Below the pieces are notes generated by a model that searched no databases, was not told the origin of the DNA, and saw only the letters and a program-made list of their open reading frames with translations. The position numbers were made by a program, and so were the translations under genes. Shown in pieces: positions 29,869 through 39,629 of a DNA stretch of 64,000 nucleotides. Source of the stretch: Lutimaribacter saemankumensis. Its GTDB lineage: Bacteria > Pseudomonadota > Alphaproteobacteria > Rhodobacterales > Rhodobacteraceae. Numbering within the stretch: the first letter of the stretch is position 1; each line of letters starts with the position of its first letter. Where the stretch lies: assembly GCF_900100005.1 (NCBI RefSeq), contig NZ_FNEB01000010.1:62001-126000 (forward strand), written 5' to 3'.

Positions 29869-30845
29869 CGCGTCACCACGGGGATGCAATCGGCCTTTTC
29901 GCTGACGAAGGCCGCGCAGAAGCGGCGCGCATCGGCCAGGTCTTCGAAGCCCATGGCGCGCAGACGATAAAAGGTGCGCCCACCCGATTGTGCACGTTCG
30001 ATCACGCGATCCTTGCCTTCCATGTAATGGCCAAAGCGGATTTCCAGCCGGTCCCATTCGCGGCGCGCGATGTCTTCGCTGTCATAGGCGCCAAGCTGCG
30101 CAAGGCGTGTGCCAGCGGGAATGTCCGCGGGGTCGACATCGCGCGCACCCGCGGCGGCGGCGACGGCCGCAGCGACGGCGGCGGGGTCCACGCTGGCGAC
30201 GCGCTGACCGATACTGGCAGGGCGGAGCTGCGGACGCAGCGACCGCGCAAGCCCGGTGGTCGGGCGGTCGGTTTCGACCTCTTCGGCAATCTCGGCCACG
30301 GTCTCGTCAGCGGCGGCGGTTTCGTCCTGCTGCGCATCCAGGGGCTGCGCGCCGGCTGTCAGCTGCGCCACGATGTCGTCCACGCTGGTCGCGGCGGGCT
30401 GGATCGGTGCGTCGGTGACGGGTTCGCCTGCTTCGGCGTTGCTCTGCGGGGCCGGTTCGACGGCCGGCAGGTTGTCCTGAACAGGCGCTGCGGCAAGCTG
30501 CGCGGCAGGTGCGTCCTCATCGGTAAGGTCGACCGGCCGTGGCGCCAATACAAGGCGGTCGGCGGGATCTTCGGCGGTGCCCACGGCGGCGACGCTGTTC
30601 ACCGCAAGCCCCTGGTGGGCCGCGGGACGCCCGCCGGGATCGTCGGGTTGCACCCGCATCGGGCCTTCGGCTGCGCGCACCACCGGAACGCCGCTGACGT
30701 CGCGCACCAACAGCTTGTAACCCCAGACAGCCACGCCGATCAAAAGCGCCACGGAAATAGCCGCGCCGATCCAGTTCGCCACCGTTCCGATAGGAGTGCC
30801 CGCCACAGGCTGCCCGCCCTGCGCGTTCAGGTGTAGTTCCGCCAT
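29865..30845 (-). CDS. SPOR-domain membrane protein
   Basis: Single-pass inner-membrane protein of 326 residues. A transmembrane helix lies at about 24-45 (WIGAAISVALLIGVAVWGYKLL in two parts). A long Pro/Ala/Glu-rich periplasmic linker follows, then a C-terminal SPOR domain (TRLAQLGAYDSEDIARREWDRL, FYRLRAMGFEDLADARRFC). SPOR domains bind denuded septal glycans, so a place at the division septum is likely. I choose the ATG at 30845. Its stop overlaps the nagZ GTG, tying septal and recycling functions together. argS lies upstream. Confidence 0.88.
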   Translation of the reverse strand: MAELHLNAQGGQPVAGTPIGTVANWIGAAISVALLIGVAVWGYKLLVRDVSGVPVVRAAEGPMRVQPDDPGGRPAAHQGLAVNSVAAVGTAEDPADRLVLAPRPVDLTDEDAPAAQLAAAPVQDNLPAVEPAPQSNAEAGEPVTDAPIQPAATSVDDIVAQLTAGAQPLDAQQDETAAADETVAEIAEEVETDRPTTGLARSLRPQLRPASIGQRVASVDPAAVAAAVAAAAGARDVDPADIPAGTRLAQLGAYDSEDIARREWDRLEIRFGHYMEGKDRVIERAQSGGRTFYRLRAMGFEDLADARRFCAAFVSEKADCIPVVTR

Positions 30846-30926
30846 GTTTCGCCTCACTGCCACCGGCGATACGTTGCCACCGGGGTTTCTTGCTGCCTCA
30901 ACTCAACCCGGCGGCGGCGCGATTTG

Positions 30927-32672
30927 TTACCGCATCTCTTCCGCCGGTTCGACGCCAAGAATACCAAGGCCGGCGGAAATGACAACGGCGACGGACCGCG
31001 CAAGGGCAATTTTCGCCTGCGATGTGGCTACATCACCCTCTTGCAGGAAGCGAAGGCTGGTATCCTCGTTGCCGCGGTTCCACAAAGTGTGGAAATCGCT
31101 GGCCAGTTCATAGAGGAAGAACGCCACGCGGTGCGGCTCGTTCGCGCGGGCGGCGATTTCCACAAGGCGCGGCCATTCGGCCAGCTTTTTCATCACCGCC
31201 TGTTCGGCGTCGTCGTCGAGTTTCGACAGGTCCGCCGCACCAAGCGTCGCGTCATCCGCGGCAATGCCCGCCTCGGCGGCCTTGCGCAGTACCGAACGGA
31301 CCCGCGCATGGGCATATTGCACGTAAAAGACCGGGTTGTCCTTGGATTGCTCCAGCACCTTGTCGAAGTCGAAATCCAGCGGCGCATCGTTCTTGCGCGT
31401 CAGCATGTGAAACCGCGTGACGCCGGGGCCGACCTGATCGACCACATCCCGCAGGGTCACGAAGTTGCCCGCGCGCTTGGACATCTTGAAGGGTTCGCCG
31501 TTCTTCCACAGCTTGACGAGCTGTGTCAGCTTGATGTCGAGCGGCACCTTGCCGTCGGACAGGGCCGACACGGCGGCTTTCATGCGTTTGACATAGCCGC
31601 CGTGATCGGCGCCGAAGACGTCGATCAGCAGGTCGTAGCCGCGCTCGACCTTGTCATAGTGATAGGCGATGTCGGGGGCAAAATAGGTCCAGCTTCCGTC
31701 CGATTTCATGATCGGGCGGTCCACGTCGTCACCATGTTCGGTGGATTTGAACAGGGTCTGTTCGCGCGGTTCCCAGTCTTCGGGGGTCTTGCCCTTGGGC
31801 GGCTCCAGCACACCGCGATAGATCAGGCCCTTGCTGCGCAACGCCTCGATCGCGGCTTCGATCCGGCCGGTGCCGTAAAGCGATTTTTCACTGAAAAAGC
31901 GGTCCATCTCGACGCCCAGCGCCTTCAGGTCGGCGCGGATCAGATCCATCATCGCGTCGGTCGCGAAATCGCGGATTTCGGCCAGCCAGACGTCTTCGGG
32001 CTGATCGACATAGGCATCGCCCACCTTGTCCTTGAGCGCCTCGCCCACCGGTATCAGGTAATCGCCGGGATAGGTGCCATCCTCGAACGCGACCTTCTGG
32101 CCATGCGCTTCGAGGTAGCGCAGGTAGACCGAGCGCGCCAGCACATCGACCTGCGCGCCGCCATCGTTGATGTAGTATTCGCGCGTGACGTCATAGCCCG
32201 CGTAGTCCAGCAGGCTGGCCAGCGCATCACCGAACACAGCGCCGCGGGTATGGCCCACATGCAGCGGCCCTGTGGGGTTGGCGGACACGTATTCGACATT
32301 CACGCGCTTGCCCTGCCCCAGGTCCGAGCGGCCGAAATCGGCGCCTTCGGCCAGCACACGGCTGACGACGCCCTGCCAGACCGATGGTGCAAGCCGCAGG
32401 TTCAGGAAACCGGGGCCGGCAACCTCGGCGCTGGCGATGCGGTCATCGGCGCGCAGGTGTTCGGCCAGCGCCTCTGCAATGTCGCGCGGCTTCTTCTGGG
32501 CGGGCTTGGCCAATACCATCGCGGCGTTGGTGGCCATGTCGCCATGGGCGGCGTCGCGCGGCGGCTCGACCGCGACATTGGCGGTATCAAGGCCAACGGG
32601 CAGATCCCCGGCCTCGGCCATCTTGCCAAGACTGTCGATCACAAGCTCGCGCAAATCGGTAAAGAGGTTCAT
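30927..32672 (-). CDS. argS: Arginine--tRNA ligase
   Basis: Class I synthetase that charges tRNA-Arg, 581 residues. The N-terminal additional domain is followed by the HIGH-type motif in [20 protein letters not shown]. The KMSKS region reads [14 protein letters not shown], a normal variant in this order. The C-terminal DALR anticodon-binding domain has [14 protein letters not shown] and LPRL-like [30 protein letters not shown] split in two. The ATG at 32672 starts the conserved MNLFTDLRE. It heads the argS-SPOR-nagZ-scpA-scpB direction. Confidence 0.97.
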   Translation of the reverse strand: MNLFTDLRELVIDSLGKMAEAGDLPVGLDTANVAVEPPRDAAHGDMATNAAMVLAKPAQKKPRDIAEALAEHLRADDRIASAEVAGPGFLNLRLAPSVWQGVVSRVLAEGADFGRSDLGQGKRVNVEYVSANPTGPLHVGHTRGAVFGDALASLLDYAGYDVTREYYINDGGAQVDVLARSVYLRYLEAHGQKVAFEDGTYPGDYLIPVGEALKDKVGDAYVDQPEDVWLAEIRDFATDAMMDLIRADLKALGVEMDRFFSEKSLYGTGRIEAAIEALRSKGLIYRGVLEPPKGKTPEDWEPREQTLFKSTEHGDDVDRPIMKSDGSWTYFAPDIAYHYDKVERGYDLLIDVFGADHGGYVKRMKAAVSALSDGKVPLDIKLTQLVKLWKNGEPFKMSKRAGNFVTLRDVVDQVGPGVTRFHMLTRKNDAPLDFDFDKVLEQSKDNPVFYVQYAHARVRSVLRKAAEAGIAADDATLGAADLSKLDDDAEQAVMKKLAEWPRLVEIAARANEPHRVAFFLYELASDFHTLWNRGNEDTSLRFLQEGDVATSQAKIALARSVAVVISAGLGILGVEPAEEMR

Positions 32673-32736
32673 GCGTCCCATCCTTTCGCTTGGCCGCGGG
32701 TTTACCAGCAATCGCGCCCGCGTCAATCGTCAGGCA

Positions 32737-34569
32737 TCACGCATCGGGCGGAACTGGCTGGCGATCCTTCTTGGCGGGCGAAAAATGCAGGATGCGCAGC
32801 CCCTCGCCCGAGCCGATGCTCTCTTCGTCGCGCGGAAAGCGCAGCGTACCGCGCGGTCCGATCGTCGCGATCAGCTTTGCATCGGGCCGGTCGGCGCGCC
32901 ATTTGTCGATGCCATATTCGTCGGTCAGGCCGGTCACGCGGAATTCCCAGCCCTCGGCCAGCAGCCGGGCCATTTCACGGTAGGTGGCGCATTGCGCGAA
33001 GGGGCGGCCACCCAGCGTGGACGGCAGGGCGTGGCGGCTGGTTTCCGACGCGTCGCGCTTGATCTGCAGCACGTTCTCGCGTCCGAATTCTGGCGCAAGG
33101 TCGGTGGTGACAAGCGTGTTGTAGGCGTCGTTGTCGGACAGCGCGATCACGGTGGCGTATTGCGTCAGTTCGACATTGTGCTCGGCGGCTTCGGACAGGA
33201 TATCGCCGTAGAACGTGGGCAGGCCCAGTTCGCGCGCACCGCGCAGGCGCAGGTGGTTGGCGTCGCTGATCAGGACCGGCACCTCTGCCCTTTTGAGCGC
33301 CTCGGCAAGCGCGGTCGCCCAGGCCGAACCACCGACCAGCAGAACGCCGGGGCGGTCCGTCGCCGCAACCCCAAGCAGCCGCGCCATGGGCGCAAGGGTA
33401 AAGCCGTGCAGCAGCACCGTGACGGTGACCAGCGCAAAGGCCAGCGGCCCGACCAGCGCGGCATCGGCGATGCCGATTTCCTGCAGGCGTTCCCCGAAAA
33501 GGCCCGCCACCGCAACCAGCACCACGCCGCGCGGTCCGGTAAAGGCAATGAGCGCTCGTTCGCGCCACGGAAGGTCCGTCCCAAGAAGCGACACGAACAC
33601 CGTCACCGGCCGCGCCACCAGCACGACCAGCGCCACGAAGACGGCAGCCCGCCAGGTCAGCGTCCCCAGCGTTTCAAGATCGAGCGAGGCGGTCAGCAGG
33701 ATGAACACGCCCGACACCAGCAGGACGGTCGCATGCTCCTTGAAGCGGCGCAGTTCGGTAAAGGAAGGCAAGTCGGAATTGGCGATCCAGATACCCATTA
33801 CGGTCACCGCCAACAGCCCGCTTTCATGCAGCACCCAGTCGGACAGCGCGAACGCGCCCAGAACGCTGACGAAAAGCAGCGGCACCTTGATGTATTCCGG
33901 CACCCAGCCACGGCGGAAACTTTGAACCAGAAGCGCACCGGCCGCCGCGCCGACGATCAGCGCCACCACGATCCCCAGCCCCAGTTGCAGCGCGGCCTCG
34001 GCCCCGTCTGCCGAGGTATAGATCACCTGAACCACGGAAAACGCCAGAACGGCCGCCAGCGCGCCGATCGGATCGTTGATGATCGCCTCCCACTGCAGCA
34101 GTTGGGCGGGGCGGCGCGACAGGCGCGCACCGCGCAGCAGGGGCGCGATCACCGTGGGGCCGGTGACGATCATGATGCCGCCAAAGACAGCGGCGGTTTC
34201 CCATCCGAGGCCTGCGCCATAGTGCAAGGCCAGCGCCGACAGCAGCCAGCCCAACGGCGCGCCGATCACGACAAGCCGCAAAACCCCATGAGCCGCGTCA
34301 CGCAAGCTTTTGAAATTGAGCGTCAAACCGCCTTCGAACAGGATGATCGCCACGGCGATGGCAATCATCGGCGTCATCACCGGGCCGATATCGCGCGCAG
34401 GATCGAACACGCCCAGCACCGGGCCCACCACGAAACCTGCGGCCAGCATCAACACGATGGCAGGGATGTTCATCCGCCATGCCCAGAGCTGTGCACCCAC
34501 ACCCAGTACGCCCACCAGCGCAATCGCCGTGACCGGAGCAAGTGCGGCGCCGTCCGCTGCTGTCGCCAT
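32737..34569 (-). CDS. Cation:proton antiporter with C-terminal nucleotide-binding regulatory domain
   Basis: Inner-membrane CPA1-type Na+(K+)/H+ antiporter of 610 residues. About 12 helices span the first ~400 residues, with the conserved acidic motif in EAIINDPIGALAAV and the earlier IILFEGGLTLNFKSLR. The cytoplasmic tail has a Rossmann-like TrkA-N region (GVLLVGGSAWATALAEAL, LPTFYGDILSEAAEH). A further small domain ends the protein. The ATG at 34569 begins MATAADGAAL. Ion choice cannot be read from sequence. dgt lies 20 bases upstream on the same strand. Confidence 0.88.
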   Translation of the reverse strand: MATAADGAALAPVTAIALVGVLGVGAQLWAWRMNIPAIVLMLAAGFVVGPVLGVFDPARDIGPVMTPMIAIAVAIILFEGGLTLNFKSLRDAAHGVLRLVVIGAPLGWLLSALALHYGAGLGWETAAVFGGIMIVTGPTVIAPLLRGARLSRRPAQLLQWEAIINDPIGALAAVLAFSVVQVIYTSADGAEAALQLGLGIVVALIVGAAAGALLVQSFRRGWVPEYIKVPLLFVSVLGAFALSDWVLHESGLLAVTVMGIWIANSDLPSFTELRRFKEHATVLLVSGVFILLTASLDLETLGTLTWRAAVFVALVVLVARPVTVFVSLLGTDLPWRERALIAFTGPRGVVLVAVAGLFGERLQEIGIADAALVGPLAFALVTVTVLLHGFTLAPMARLLGVAATDRPGVLLVGGSAWATALAEALKRAEVPVLISDANHLRLRGARELGLPTFYGDILSEAAEHNVELTQYATVIALSDNDAYNTLVTTDLAPEFGRENVLQIKRDASETSRHALPSTLGGRPFAQCATYREMARLLAEGWEFRVTGLTDEYGIDKWRADRPDAKLIATIGPRGTLRFPRDEESIGSGEGLRILHFSPAKKDRQPVPPDA

Positions 34570-34589
34570 CCTGTTTCCCCCGTCCCTCG

Positions 34590-35756
34590 TCAGACGCCCT
34601 GGCCGCCGACGGAAACCGTCTTGCCGGTCAGGCGGTTGTAATCTTGCAGGGCGAACCGGTCGGTCATCCCGGAAATATAATCGCTGACGATCCGCGCCAG
34701 ACCGGTTTCGCCATCCGCCTGCGCCACGTCCTTTTGCCATGCCGAGGGCAGCAGCGTGGTGTCCGCCATATAAATCGGAAATAGCGCGTGGATCACTTGT
34801 GTCACCTCGGCGCGCATCTGCACCACCGATGGCGCGCGATACATCCGCGCAAAGAGGAACGCGCGGATTTCCTTGAGATCAGACCACACGCCCGGGGAAA
34901 ACTGCACCATCATGCGCCCGGCAGCGCGGATATCGCGCACGTCCGCCGCCCCGCTGTCGACGAGGTTCTTGCGGCTGACGGCGATCACATCCGCCACGAG
35001 GACGCCGAAGAAACGGCGCAGCGCCTCGTGCCGGAGGCGCTTGGGCTCTAGCCCCGGATGCGCGGCGTCGACCTCGGCGAAGCAGTCGCGCAGGATGGGC
35101 AACGCGCGCAGTTCGTCCATCGTGAACAACTCGGCCCGCAGCCCGTCATGAAGATCGTGGTTGTTATAGGCGATGTCGTCCGACAGGGCGGCGACCTGCG
35201 CCTCGGCGCTGGCATGGGTGTGAAGCTCCAGGTCGAACCCGGCGTTGCATTCGGCCAGCGCCCAGGGAATGTCACCCGTCACGGGACCGTTGTGCTTGGC
35301 GATGCCTTCCAATGTTTCCCAGGTCAGGTTCAGCCCGTCCCAGTCTGCGTAATGACGTTCCAGCGCCGTGACGATCCGAATGGCCTGCGCGTTGTGATCG
35401 AACCCGCCATAGGGGGCCATAAGCTCGGCCAGCGCGTCTTCGCCGGTGTGGCCAAAGGGCGTGTGGCCCAGATCATGCGCAAGCGCCACCGCCTCGGTCA
35501 GTTCGAGGTTGAGATCGAGCGCGCCGGCAATCGTGCGCGCCACCTGCGCCACCTCGATCGAATGGGTCAGGCGGGTGCGGAAATAATCGCCCTCATGTTC
35601 GACGAAAACCTGCGTCTTGTGCTTGAGCCGGCGAAAGGCGCTGGAATGGATGATCCGGTCACGATCACGTTGGAAACAGGATCGAAAAGCGCTTTCTTCC
35701 TCGGGGAAACGCCGTCCGCGCGATGCCTGCGGGTCGGATGCATAGGGCGCGATCAT
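34590..35756 (-). CDS. dgt: Deoxyguanosinetriphosphate triphosphohydrolase-like protein
   Basis: HD-domain dNTPase that removes tripolyphosphate from dGTP or other dNTPs. The HD motifs are clear: RTRLTHSIEVAQVARTI, ALAHDLGHTPFGHTGEDAL and later DDIAYNNHDLHDGLR. The 388-residue length fits the non-enteric type, so substrate range may be broader than dGTP. I use the ATG at 35756, beginning MIAPYASDPQASRGRRFPEE with AAGGA upstream. It is divergent from erpA, about 80 bases apart. Confidence 0.92.
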   Translation of the reverse strand: MIAPYASDPQASRGRRFPEEESAFRSCFQRDRDRIIHSSAFRRLKHKTQVFVEHEGDYFRTRLTHSIEVAQVARTIAGALDLNLELTEAVALAHDLGHTPFGHTGEDALAELMAPYGGFDHNAQAIRIVTALERHYADWDGLNLTWETLEGIAKHNGPVTGDIPWALAECNAGFDLELHTHASAEAQVAALSDDIAYNNHDLHDGLRAELFTMDELRALPILRDCFAEVDAAHPGLEPKRLRHEALRRFFGVLVADVIAVSRKNLVDSGAADVRDIRAAGRMMVQFSPGVWSDLKEIRAFLFARMYRAPSVVQMRAEVTQVIHALFPIYMADTTLLPSAWQKDVAQADGETGLARIVSDYISGMTDRFALQDYNRLTGKTVSVGGQGV

Positions 35757-35835
35757 TCTTTGTCGGTCCTTGTCGCCTGAGCCTGTGCCCCATATATTTG
35801 AACGCACAAGGAAACGAAACACCGGGAATTTCAAG

Positions 35836-36159
35836 ATGCAGCTTCCCCCTTCCGTGACAGAGCGCGCCTTTGCCCGCCTTGCCGAGATCGGAGCCGCCGA
35901 TCAGGGTCAGGCCCTGCGTGTGGCCGTCGAAGGTGGCGGCTGCTCGGGGTTTCAGTATGACATCAGGCTGGATCAGCCCGCCGACGATGACCTTGTATTG
36001 GAAGGCAACGGCCAGAAGGTGGTCGTCGACAACGTGTCGCTGCCCTTCCTTGCCGGCGCCGTGATCGATTTCAGCGAAGAGCTGATCGGCGCGCGTTTCG
36101 TCATCGACAACCCCAACGCAGCCTCGTCCTGCGGCTGCGGCGTGTCGTTTTCGATCTGA
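35836..36159 (+). CDS. erpA: HesB/IscA-type iron-sulfur insertion protein
   Basis: A-type carrier that delivers Fe-S clusters to apoproteins. The three cluster-binding cysteines are in VEGGGCSGFQYDI and ASSCGCGVSFSI at the C-terminus. The length, 107 residues, is normal. The symbol erpA rests on its stand-alone position, away from isc/suf genes; IscA-like or SufA-like are alternatives. The ATG at 35836 is the first sensible start. It is divergent from dgt and meets the 353-residue gene of the repeat-peptide unit, with five bases between stops. Confidence 0.9.
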   Translation: MQLPPSVTERAFARLAEIGAADQGQALRVAVEGGGCSGFQYDIRLDQPADDDLVLEGNGQKVVVDNVSLPFLAGAVIDFSEELIGARFVIDNPNAASSCGCGVSFSI

Positions 36160-36164
36160 GCGCG

Positions 36165-37226
36165 CTAGCCGGCGCCGACCCGGCCGGTGCGGGCGAAATG
36201 GACAAAGAACTCGTCGAAAAGATCACCTGACGCTTCTGCCAGTCGCAGGGTTGCCCTGCCCTGACCGCCTATGTCGGCCAGCACGCTCAATCGCATGCGC
36301 GGCCAGTCGGGACTGCGCGCGCGGGTCGATTGCAGCAGAGCATTGGACAGCACGCGCAGCGGCCCGTCCGGTGGCGCCACGTAAAAACCGAAGGCGCCAG
36401 GCGTGACGCCGCCCCCGACAAGGCCCCCGACCGACAGCGCCCGCGCCCATTCCGCCATCAGCCAGTCATGGTAGGTGTCGGGCAGCTGCGTTTGCGCCCC
36501 GGTCGTGATCCGCGATGCGCGCCGCCGCCCCTCGACAAAAGCCAGCCAGGCAGCCGGGGGTTCTGCGCCTGTGAACAGCATGGCAATGCAGATTTCGGCC
36601 AGCAGATCGGCGTTATGCTCAAGCAGCGCGACAAGACCCGCGAAATGCAGCGATTTCGACACCTCGTCGCCCAGGGCTGCATCGCGGCGTCCGTATTCGG
36701 TCAGGTAGAACACGATATGGGTCAGTTCATACGCGGCCTTGCGATTGGGCAGCGCAAAGGTGCCGGACCTTGCCGCGAAGGACAGCAGGCGGCCGTCAAG
36801 CCCTGGATCGCGCACCGCGCCGTGCATCGCGCGCCGAGCCAGAAGCCTGCGTGCCTCGGCGCGCTGCAAGTCGGACAGTTCACTGTCAAACAGGCGCGTC
36901 TTTGCCACAAACCGCGCCATCGCATCGGAATCCACGCCCGGCACGCCCATGTCGTCGAGGTCGAGCGCGATCGACAGCAGGAACCGGTAATATTGCGGGA
37001 AGAATCGCAAGCGCTCGGGCAGCGCGGCGGCGTGTGGCGCGTAGGGGGTCAGAAGGTTCGCATCGCCCTGCCCGGCCGATTCCAGCACGTTCAGAAGCTC
37101 GGCATTTTCCTTGAGCCAGAAAACATCTTCGTGCGAACGCCGGCCATTGACGACAGACGCGACCAAGGCGGCCGGTCCGGCTACTCCGTCGCCACCGCGC
37201 GGGCGAAATGCGATCACCTGCGCCAT
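36165..37226 (-). CDS. Conserved hypothetical helical protein, partner of the repeat peptide
   Basis: I do not recognise a characterised family; it may be one of the Rhodobacterales-specific DUF families. It has 353 residues, no signal peptide and no membrane helix, and is predominantly helical. Notable stretches are HEDVFWLKENAELLNVLES (about 32-50), FFPQYYRFLLSIALDLDDMG and KAAYELTHIVFYLTEYGRRD. The last resembles turn-helix repeats of alpha/alpha-toroid proteins and places Glu, His and Tyr close together. A C-terminal beta-rich part follows (GAFGFYVAPPDGPLRVL, MRLSVLADIGGQGRATLRLAE). It starts 32 bases after the repeat-peptide gene, so the two are very likely one transcript. Modifying, binding or exporting the peptide is inference only. 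Confidence 0.7.
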   Translation of the reverse strand: MAQVIAFRPRGGDGVAGPAALVASVVNGRRSHEDVFWLKENAELLNVLESAGQGDANLLTPYAPHAAALPERLRFFPQYYRFLLSIALDLDDMGVPGVDSDAMARFVAKTRLFDSELSDLQRAEARRLLARRAMHGAVRDPGLDGRLLSFAARSGTFALPNRKAAYELTHIVFYLTEYGRRDAALGDEVSKSLHFAGLVALLEHNADLLAEICIAMLFTGAEPPAAWLAFVEGRRRASRITTGAQTQLPDTYHDWLMAEWARALSVGGLVGGGVTPGAFGFYVAPPDGPLRVLSNALLQSTRARSPDWPRMRLSVLADIGGQGRATLRLAEASGDLFDEFFVHFARTGRVGAG

Positions 37227-37258
37227 GCCCTGCCCCCTGTAAACACTGCGCTGTGGGT

Positions 37259-37471
37259 TCAGGCACCGGATGAAAAGAGATGCGTTCCGGTGCCATCGTC
37301 CAGCCCTGCCCGCGATGCCGGTGCCGCGCCGGATGAAAAAAGCCCGGTTTCAACGCCGCTTTCCATCAATGGGACAGCACCGGACGAATAATGGCCCACC
37401 CCACAGCCGTCATGCATGCTGAATTCGACCGTGTCCGCCATATGTGGATTTTTCTGTTTCACTGCCTGCAT
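37259..37471 (-). CDS. 70-residue peptide with three 11-residue repeats ending in SSGA
   Basis: After a ~21-residue N-terminus come three copies of one 11-mer: GCGVGHYSSGA (22-32), GVETGLFSSGA (39-49) and GTGTHLFSSGA (60-70). The last copy ends exactly at the C-terminus. The first two are followed by V/A-Pro. The linkers VPLMES and APASRAGLDD are not conserved. There is one Cys (23), no signal peptide and no membrane helix. The layout, leader plus repeated Gly/Ser/aromatic cores, recalls multi-core ribosomally made and modified peptides, but no known modifying enzyme is adjacent. AGGGAG lies eight bases before the ATG at 37471; an ATG at 37441 is possible. The repeats are also visible in the DNA. 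Confidence 0.75.
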   Translation of the reverse strand: MQAVKQKNPHMADTVEFSMHDGCGVGHYSSGAVPLMESGVETGLFSSGAAPASRAGLDDGTGTHLFSSGA

Positions 37472-37628
37472 TCCAAACTCTCCCTATGATTGCATCTGGT
37501 TCAGAAAATATACTTTTGCATGTTCGTCAACGATTTTTGCAATTCTCGGGTGCATTGCCGCATCCCGACCCTTGCGGCCACCCCGCCCCTGCGCGATAGA
37601 CTGCGCCCTGTTCAGCAGGGGATCGGTC

Positions 37629-38435
37629 ATGAAAATAGCCACGTTCAACATCAACGGCATCAAGGCGCGGCATCAGGCCCTTTGCGACTGGCTGGACGAG
37701 GCACAGCCCGATATCGCGATCCTGCAAGAAATCAAATCGGTGGACGAGGCATTTCCCCGCGAATTGTTCGAGGACCGCGGCTATCAGGTCGAAACCCATG
37801 GGCAGAAAAGCTTCAACGGCGTGGCGATCCTGTCGAAACTCCCGCTCGAGGATGTCAGCCGCGGCCTGCCCGGCGACGATGGCGACGAGCAGGCCCGTTA
37901 CATCGAAGCGACGGTCGTCGGCCGCGAGGCGATCCGCATATGCGGGCTGTATCTGCCCAATGGCAACCCGGTGGAACTGGATGACGCGGGCCGCCCCGTC
38001 GCGGACGGCAAGTTCGCTTATAAACTGGCGTGGATGGAGCGGCTCAAGGCGCGCGCCGAGGCGCTGCTGGCCGAAGAGATGCCGTTCCTGATGGCGGGGG
38101 ATTACAACATCATCCCGCAAGAGGAAGACGCCAAAAGCCCCGAAAAATGGCGTGGCGACGCGCTGTTCCGCCCCGAAAGCCGCGCCGCGTTCCGCCGCAT
38201 CGTCAACCTTGGCCTGACCGAGGCGTTCCGCGCGCGTGTGCAGGCGCCGGGCCATTATTCGTTCTGGGACTACCAGGCCGGCGCCTGGAACCGCGACGAA
38301 GGGATCAGGATCGACCATTTCCTGCTCAGCCCGCAGGTGGCCGACATGATGACCGACTGCCAGATCGACCGCGATATTCGGGGGCGCGAAAAGCCGTCGG
38401 ATCACGTTCCGGTCTGGATCACGCTGGAGAACTGA
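37629..38435 (+). CDS. xth: Exodeoxyribonuclease III
   Basis: Repairs abasic sites and 3'-blocked ends (AP endonuclease and 3'-exonuclease), 268 residues. All catalytic motifs are seen: TFNINGIKARH, LQEIKSVDEAFP with the metal-binding Glu, LMAGDYNIIPQEED, and the terminal IRIDHFLLS and KPSDHVPVWITLE with the catalytic His. The ATG at 37629 starts the conserved MKIATFN. It is divergent from the repeat-peptide gene; the 157-base gap must hold promoters for both. It converges on the monooxygenase. Confidence 0.96.
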   Translation: MKIATFNINGIKARHQALCDWLDEAQPDIAILQEIKSVDEAFPRELFEDRGYQVETHGQKSFNGVAILSKLPLEDVSRGLPGDDGDEQARYIEATVVGREAIRICGLYLPNGNPVELDDAGRPVADGKFAYKLAWMERLKARAEALLAEEMPFLMAGDYNIIPQEEDAKSPEKWRGDALFRPESRAAFRRIVNLGLTEAFRARVQAPGHYSFWDYQAGAWNRDEGIRIDHFLLSPQVADMMTDCQIDRDIRGREKPSDHVPVWITLEN

Positions 38436-38441
38436 ACGGGC

Positions 38442-39611
38442 CTAGCGTTCGTCCGTGATGTCGTAATCGTAGAGCCAGTCGAACTGGTGGAGCATCCGGT
38501 CCGGCATCAAGGCACCGCCCAGGCGCAATGCGCCGTGCGCGGCCATGCGCAGCGGACCGAAGCGCAGGTGATACTTCCAGGCATTGGCGCTGGCGGCATC
38601 GATGACACGGCGCGCACGACCCGCGCGCAAGCCCTGATAGGCGGCAAGCCCGCTTTCCACGCCATCCGCCCCATCGAGTGCCCGGACCAGCCCCCACGCG
38701 TCCTCCAGCGCCATGCAGGCGCCTTGCGCCAGAAACGGCAATGTCGGATGTGCCGCATCGCCCAGCAACGCACAATGGCCACCATGCCAGTGCCGCGCGA
38801 CGGGGTGACGGAACAGCCCCCACTGACGGACGGTTTCGACACGCTCCAGAAGTGCGCGCAGGTCCGGCCCGAAATCGGGAAATGCCGCGCGCAGGTTCGC
38901 GGGGTCGTCCTCTTGCGTCCAGCTTTCCGCGACCCAGTCGCGTTGCTCGCGCACGGCAACGAGGTTCAAGAGGCCGCCATCGCGCAGCGGATAACTGACG
39001 ACGTGCCGCCCCGGCCCCATATGCACCTGCACCTGTGCGCCGCGGCCTTCGGTGTTGGGCACCAGCGCGCGCCAGGCGACCTGGCCGGTAAAGAACGGCG
39101 CCTCTGCCCCGTTGAGCGTGCCGCGCAACACGGAATGAAGCCCATCCGCGCCGATGATCAGATCCGCCTCGCGAGTGTCGCCCGTCTGCAGCGTCACCCG
39201 CGGTGTCCGGCCCGGTTCGATGGCCGTCACCTTTTGCAGCAGGCGGATCCTGACGCCGGCGGCGCGGGCGCCCTTGGCCAGCAGATCGATCATGTCGGCA
39301 CGATGCACGAAGAAATAGTCGCGCCGCGCCAAGCGGCGCAAATCGAGTTGCAGCACCTCGCCACCACGGTAGTCGCGCAGGCTGATCGTTTCGCCCCGCA
39401 CGGAACAGGTCCGCAAGGCACCGTCGAGCCCCAAAGTGCGCAGCACCGCGAATCCGTTCGGGCTGACCTGGATGCCGGCGCCGACCTCGGTGATTTCGGG
39501 GGCCTGCTCCAGAACGGTGACATCAGCGCCACGCAACGCCAAAGCGCGGGACACGGCCAACCCGCCGATGCCCCCTCCGACTACCAGTACCTTCAGTCCC
39601 GAAATGTCCAT
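38442..39611 (-). CDS. FAD-dependent aromatic monooxygenase (salicylate-hydroxylase type)
   Basis: Class A flavoprotein monooxygenase of 389 residues. It has the N-terminal FAD-binding VLVVGGGIGGLAVSRALALRG with the ribose-binding Glu in VTVLEQAPE. The mid-protein DG motif is LIIGADGLHSVLR and the second FAD motif is LLGDAAHPTLPFLAQGA. It resembles salicylate 1-hydroxylase and 3-hydroxybenzoate 6-hydroxylase, which add oxygen to an aromatic ring using NAD(P)H. No other aromatic-degradation genes are close by, so the substrate is unknown. It follows dksA on the same strand beyond a terminator. Confidence 0.85.
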   Translation of the reverse strand: MDISGLKVLVVGGGIGGLAVSRALALRGADVTVLEQAPEITEVGAGIQVSPNGFAVLRTLGLDGALRTCSVRGETISLRDYRGGEVLQLDLRRLARRDYFFVHRADMIDLLAKGARAAGVRIRLLQKVTAIEPGRTPRVTLQTGDTREADLIIGADGLHSVLRGTLNGAEAPFFTGQVAWRALVPNTEGRGAQVQVHMGPGRHVVSYPLRDGGLLNLVAVREQRDWVAESWTQEDDPANLRAAFPDFGPDLRALLERVETVRQWGLFRHPVARHWHGGHCALLGDAAHPTLPFLAQGACMALEDAWGLVRALDGADGVESGLAAYQGLRAGRARRVIDAASANAWKYHLRFGPLRMAAHGALRLGGALMPDRMLHQFDWLYDYDITDER

Positions 39612-39629
39612 GTGGCGCCTTTTGTGACG

